A stretch of 64,000 bases of DNA from positions 558,001 to 622,000 of the forward strand of contig NZ_CP043329.1 in NCBI RefSeq assembly GCF_008195825.1. The letters run 5' to 3'. This DNA comes from Pedobacter aquae. GTDB lineage: Bacteria; Bacteroidota; Bacteroidia; Sphingobacteriales; Sphingobacteriaceae. The position numbers and the translations under genes are program-made. This document shows positions 61,179-64,000 of this stretch, piece after piece. Numbering within the stretch: position 1 is the stretch's first letter; every line of letters begins with the position of its first letter. The notes under the pieces were generated by a model. The model saw nothing but the letters and a program-made list of their open reading frames with translations. It did no database searches and was not told where the DNA came from.

Positions 61179-61476
61179 AATTTTCAGATTTTTCAAGCAT
61201 GGTTTGCCCTATTTCATAATCATTAACAATAGTTTGGTAGGCGTTCTTTTCTTCTTGCTTTTGCTTATAAATTTTTATCACACCCATATTTAAAGCAAGA
61301 AATATGAGTATACAAGAAGCCAAAGCATATTTCCATACCAAAGATGGGGTAGGCTTCTGCTCCTCAAATGAATAATTAGCCAAGCGATACTGTAAAGCTA
61401 AAGGTGCATCTTGCTTTTCGGTAGTATCTAAAGCTTTCAAAATATCATTTACCTGTTCTGTTTCTGTTTTTTTCAT
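61171..61476 (-). CDS. small membrane protein, probable partner of the ECF sigma factor
   Basis: The 101-residue protein has a cytoplasmic N-terminal half of about 50 residues, one membrane segment (KYALASCILIFLALNMGVI) and a short periplasmic part (NAYQTIVNDYEIGQTMLE). The place directly after an ECF sigma gene (5 bases) and the topology suggest an anti-sigma role, without a recognised domain. Confidence 0.65.
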   Translation of the reverse strand: MKKTETEQVNDILKALDTTEKQDAPLALQYRLANYSFEEQKPTPSLVWKYALASCILIFLALNMGVIKIYKQKQEEKNAYQTIVNDYEIGQTMLEKSENYE

Positions 61477-61481
61477 GTTAT

Positions 61482-62060
61482 TTATGAGAGGGTATCTTTT
61501 ATGTGTTGCATCAATAACTGTTTTAATTGCTGTTTTGCCCTTACCATAATGGATTCTACAGCCGAAACCGATTTGTCTAAAATTTCAGCAATTTCTTGCT
61601 GGCTCAATCCTTCCAATTTATGAAGTACAATTACCGTTCTATAGTGCTCTGGTAATGCCATTAAAGCCTTATTTAAATATTGATGATGTTCTTTTCTTTC
61701 TAGTTTTATTCCCGGATGTTCAAAATCACTATACTTATTAATTTCTGTTTGATAGTTTGTATCAAAAATACTGATGATAAAAGCCATCCTTTTTTTTCTT
61801 TTTCTCCTTCTAAGTTCCTCCAAACATGTATTAACAGTTATTCGGTATATCCAAGTGGCAAGCTTGGCAGCACCTTTAAATTGATGAATGGTATGGTAAA
61901 CCTCAATAAATACTTCCTGTGTTAGATCCTGTGCATCGTTACCATCTTGTAAAAAACCTAAAGCCGTGTTATACACTTTATGCTGATAGTTTTTTACTAA
62001 GGTTTGGTAAGCTTGCCTTTCGCCGTTTTTTAATTGAAGTATAAGTTGCGCTTCGGTCAA
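61482..62060 (-). CDS. ECF-type RNA polymerase sigma factor
   Basis: The 192-residue protein has sigma region 2 (GFLQDGNDAQDLTQEVFIEV, KLATWIYRITVNTCLEELRR) and region 4 (MALPEHYRTVIVLHKLEGLS, QQEIAEILDKSVSAVESIMV). It probably directs a small envelope-stress or metal-stress regulon together with the two genes after it. The SCO gene lies 46 bases upstream on the same strand. Confidence 0.95.
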   Translation of the reverse strand: MTEAQLILQLKNGERQAYQTLVKNYQHKVYNTALGFLQDGNDAQDLTQEVFIEVYHTIHQFKGAAKLATWIYRITVNTCLEELRRRKRKKRMAFIISIFDTNYQTEINKYSDFEHPGIKLERKEHHQYLNKALMALPEHYRTVIVLHKLEGLSQQEIAEILDKSVSAVESIMVRAKQQLKQLLMQHIKDTLS

Positions 62061-62106
62061 TTTAAATGGTCCTTAAATGGGCTTCAAAATGCATAAATTT
62101 ATTTAA

Positions 62107-62766
62107 TCATTCTTCTCCTTTTTTAAGGGTCTTTATATCTTTTATTAATTGCGTAATTTCTAATGGAAGCGTACCATTATATATTCCTCTAATCCTTTGT
62201 GATGCATCTACCAAAACAAAATGTTCGGTATGTAAAAAGTCCGAGCTGTCTTTAGTAAAACCTAAATCTTCTTCTGCGAAATAAGCTTTCCTTGCTAAAT
62301 CATAAATCTCAGCTTTATCACCTGTTAGTAAATGCCAATTTTTACTCGTGATGTTATTTTGGGCTGCATATCTTTTTAATCTCGGAACGCTGTCTATCCA
62401 AGGGGTAACGCTATAAGAAAGTATAGCAAAATGTTCATCAGCTTTAAAAGCCTCGTACACTTTGTACATGTTTTTAGTCATCACCGGGCAAATACTACCG
62501 CAGCTTGTAAAAATAAAATTGGCTACATGTATCTTCCCTTTAATATTCTCTTCTGTTACTATTTGACGATGTTGGTTGGTAAAACTAAATGCCCCAATTT
62601 GATGCGTAATTTTATGCTCAACCTCATCCGGATTTTGTATAAAATGCGGTGTAAAATCTGGCGTATTATAATAGGGGAGCTGTTGCTGGCTTTGTTGCTG
62701 GCAAGCGATTATCCCTAAGAAGCTTATCGCAACTATAAAAATTCTAAAAAATACTATCCTTAACAT
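62107..62766 (-). CDS. SCO1/SenC family copper chaperone-like protein
   Basis: The 219-residue protein has a lipoprotein-type N-terminus (IVAISFLGIIACQQQSQQ) and a thioredoxin-fold SCO domain: copper-binding Cys89 and Cys93 in FTSCGSICPVM, and the His in DFLHTEHFVLVD. SCO proteins deliver copper to cytochrome c oxidase or protect against thiol stress. Its start overlaps the end of the MORN-repeat gene by 23 bases. Confidence 0.92.
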   Translation of the reverse strand: MLRIVFFRIFIVAISFLGIIACQQQSQQQLPYYNTPDFTPHFIQNPDEVEHKITHQIGAFSFTNQHRQIVTEENIKGKIHVANFIFTSCGSICPVMTKNMYKVYEAFKADEHFAILSYSVTPWIDSVPRLKRYAAQNNITSKNWHLLTGDKAEIYDLARKAYFAEEDLGFTKDSSDFLHTEHFVLVDASQRIRGIYNGTLPLEITQLIKDIKTLKKGEE

Positions 62767-63307
62767 TTACACAATTTTTAGTTCCTAATAAGCCAAATCT
62801 TCTTCCGTTGATAATTTGATAATTAGCCTTTATTTTTCCGTTATCGTACCACAGTTGTTGTAAACCTTCTTCGTAGCCTGCTTTATAATTCATAATTCTG
62901 ATGAGTCTGCCTTCAGGGTTCCACTCTCTTGATTCCCCTTCATACTCATCATTTTCGAATCTATAAATAGCTTTTTCAGTGCCGTTTTCCCACCATAAAT
63001 GATACTCTCCGATTTTTTTACCAGCTGCAAAAACTCTGCTTTCTTTTAAATTTCCACTCTCGTAAAATTGTTTCCAAACGCCATCTTCTTTGCCATTAAC
63101 AAAGCTTCTGATACTGGCTGTATCTTTACTTTCGGGATAAAAACCTATTACCACACCGCTAAAAATACTATCATTTAACATAGTGATGCCACCTTTGGTA
63201 AAAAGATTGATATCATCTTCATGATAAATTTTTAGCTGAGGGTTTTTACAAGCCATCAGCCAAAGAAAGCATAAAAAACTACTGCGTAACAGTGCCTGCC
63301 GTACCAT
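62744..63307 (-). CDS. MORN-repeat (YwqK-type) lipoprotein
   Basis: From the ATG at 63307 the protein has 187 residues: a lipoprotein signal (ALLRSSFLCFLWLMACKN) and at least four MORN-like repeats (NGKEDGVWKQFYESGNLKES, KKIGEYHLWWENGTEKAIYR, EGESREWNPEGRLIRI, EEGLQQLWYDNGKIKANYQI), the kind in 'YwqK family antitoxin' entries; no toxin is nearby. The upstream start at 63409 lies inside the YHYH gene and is rejected. It overlaps that gene by 29 bases. Confidence 0.82.
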   Translation of the reverse strand: MVRQALLRSSFLCFLWLMACKNPQLKIYHEDDINLFTKGGITMLNDSIFSGVVIGFYPESKDTASIRSFVNGKEDGVWKQFYESGNLKESRVFAAGKKIGEYHLWWENGTEKAIYRFENDEYEGESREWNPEGRLIRIMNYKAGYEEGLQQLWYDNGKIKANYQIINGRRFGLLGTKNCVNVKDSIF

Positions 63308-64000
63308 AATAGCCACTTCCGTTGATGTAAGGATCTGTACTGGTGATATGATAATGGTAAATTCCGTTTGGATAATCGGCAGTTGCATGCGTATGTCCGT
63401 GGAATTCATCTAAATCTGCATTAACAACCGTTCTGTTATTCTCTAATGGTCCATACACCGGGAAACCATCTAAAAGAAAGCCTAATAGCGTATTTTTGCC
63501 TTTTGCATTAGTTAAATAAGTAGGTTCTACATGGTAATGATAAGCGCCCTGCTGTTGCGGATGCCCGGCATATTGATCAAAACTATTAATCTCGCCAGTT
63601 AAAGGCTGATTATTTGGCCCGGCGTATTGATTATAAATAGGTACTCCGTTTAAAGACACCCCAATGGCACCTAATGCCGTAGCCCGGTGTGTGGTAGCTA
63701 CCTGTGGGTTTAAAGGGATTTTAAAAGTATAATTGAATGAAGCAATCTTGTTTGGATTCTTATTAAAAGCAGCGTTTGTACCATTGTAAGCTTCGTATTT
63801 ACTGCTCCAAGTTGTGTTTTGGTAGTAAGGGCTGTTGTGGTCTGGCAAGCCATTCACTTTTATCACTACAAAGTTGCCTTCCATATAAATGTCTTGTGCA
63901 CCATAAATTTTCTTATAAACATCTGGCAAAGTGGTGGTATTGGTGGTTGGCGTAGCCTCTTCGCTGCTGGTCGAGCTTTTTTTACATGCTAATGAAAGAA
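63279..64000 (-). CDS. YHYH-domain lipoprotein, truncated by the window edge
   Basis: At least 239 residues are visible. Near the window edge the frame reads LSLACKKSSTSSEEATPTTN, a lipobox, so only the first few signal-peptide residues lie outside. The domain has two YHYH motifs (GAYHYHVEPTYLTN and GIYHYHITSTDPYI) and LLDGFPVYGPLENN, the hallmarks of the YHYH family, often found with copper or cytochrome oxidase genes. It is the first visible gene of an operon with the MORN lipoprotein, SCO and ECF sigma genes. Confidence 0.9.
   Translation of the reverse strand, partial: LSLACKKSSTSSEEATPTTNTTTLPDVYKKIYGAQDIYMEGNFVVIKVNGLPDHNSPYYQNTTWSSKYEAYNGTNAAFNKNPNKIASFNYTFKIPLNPQVATTHRATALGAIGVSLNGVPIYNQYAGPNNQPLTGEINSFDQYAGHPQQQGAYHYHVEPTYLTNAKGKNTLLGFLLDGFPVYGPLENNRTVVNADLDEFHGHTHATADYPNGIYHYHITSTDPYINGSGYYGTAGTVTQ

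Noticed and set aside
62744-63307. Toxin-antitoxin system from the YwqK-type MORN repeats
   Set aside because: The protein is a lipoprotein in a SCO/YHYH operon with no toxin partner; the antitoxin label of this family is not informative.

Overview
The window looks like a chromosomal segment of an AT-rich Bacteroidota, most likely Sphingobacteriaceae (Pedobacter-like). Pointers are three SusC/SusD pairs or parts of them, a hybrid two-component sensor fused to AraC, LytTR and DUF6266/DUF6520-type proteins, -7 boxes of the TAnnTTTG type, general lack of Shine-Dalgarno sites, and an apparent ftsK-lolA order at the left edge. The genus is inference.

Layout. 1-2.3 kb: end of a probable ftsK, a LolA-like carrier, a metallo-beta-lactamase-fold hydrolase, tRNA-Leu(GAG) and a decayed GIY-YIG gene. 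2.4-3.8 kb: a divergent HxlR regulator and NmrA/QorB-type oxidoreductase. 3.8-10.4 kb: repeat-rich accessory DNA with an HNH endonuclease (and a fragment of a second), a membrane-protein pair and a short TonB-plug-like protein. 10.4-21.3 kb: a defence-like island with AbiH, then a convergent, tightly overlapping operon coding a SIS isomerase-HAD phosphatase fusion, a phosphoribosyltransferase, a 629-residue AAA/ORC-CDC6-like ATPase, an unrecognised protein and a PfkB kinase; upstream of it lies a small operon ending in a nucleotide-cyclase-fold protein, and an XRE regulator diverging from a highly structured, apparently untranslated region. 22-28.4 kb: TlpA-SusC-SusD and a DUF6520 peptide, preceded by a possible RNA pseudoknot. 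28.8-30.05 kb: an IS110-family element inserted in a REP-like repeat, with a candidate bridge RNA. 30-35 kb: small regulators, a DUF6266 protein and a possible holin-endolysin-spanin cassette. 35.5-40.9 kb: four overlapping lipoprotein genes, one with leucine-rich repeats. 41.2-54.5 kb: a polysaccharide utilisation locus (SusC, SusD, two GH43, a GH5-like enzyme, hybrid sensor, mutarotase). 54.6-64 kb: housekeeping and envelope genes (topoisomerase III, cystathionine beta-synthase, sigma-54 response regulator, ECF sigma operon with SCO and YHYH proteins).

A window-wide point: at least eight genes are broken by what looks like the loss of exactly one base, mostly in homopolymers, with a perfectly coding-like continuation in the next frame. 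I therefore give them as single merged genes. The uniform direction (always -1) favours sequencing error in the assembly over decay, but this cannot be decided here.

The best candidate for a new system is the five-gene operon at 11.9-19.0 kb. It combines enzymes that act on phosphorylated sugars and PRPP with a P-loop ATPase switch, next to AbiH, and suggests synthesis of a sugar- or nucleotide-derived molecule in a conflict setting. Second are the XRE/structured-RNA locus at 21.3-21.8 kb and the lysis-like cassette at 33.4-34.8 kb.
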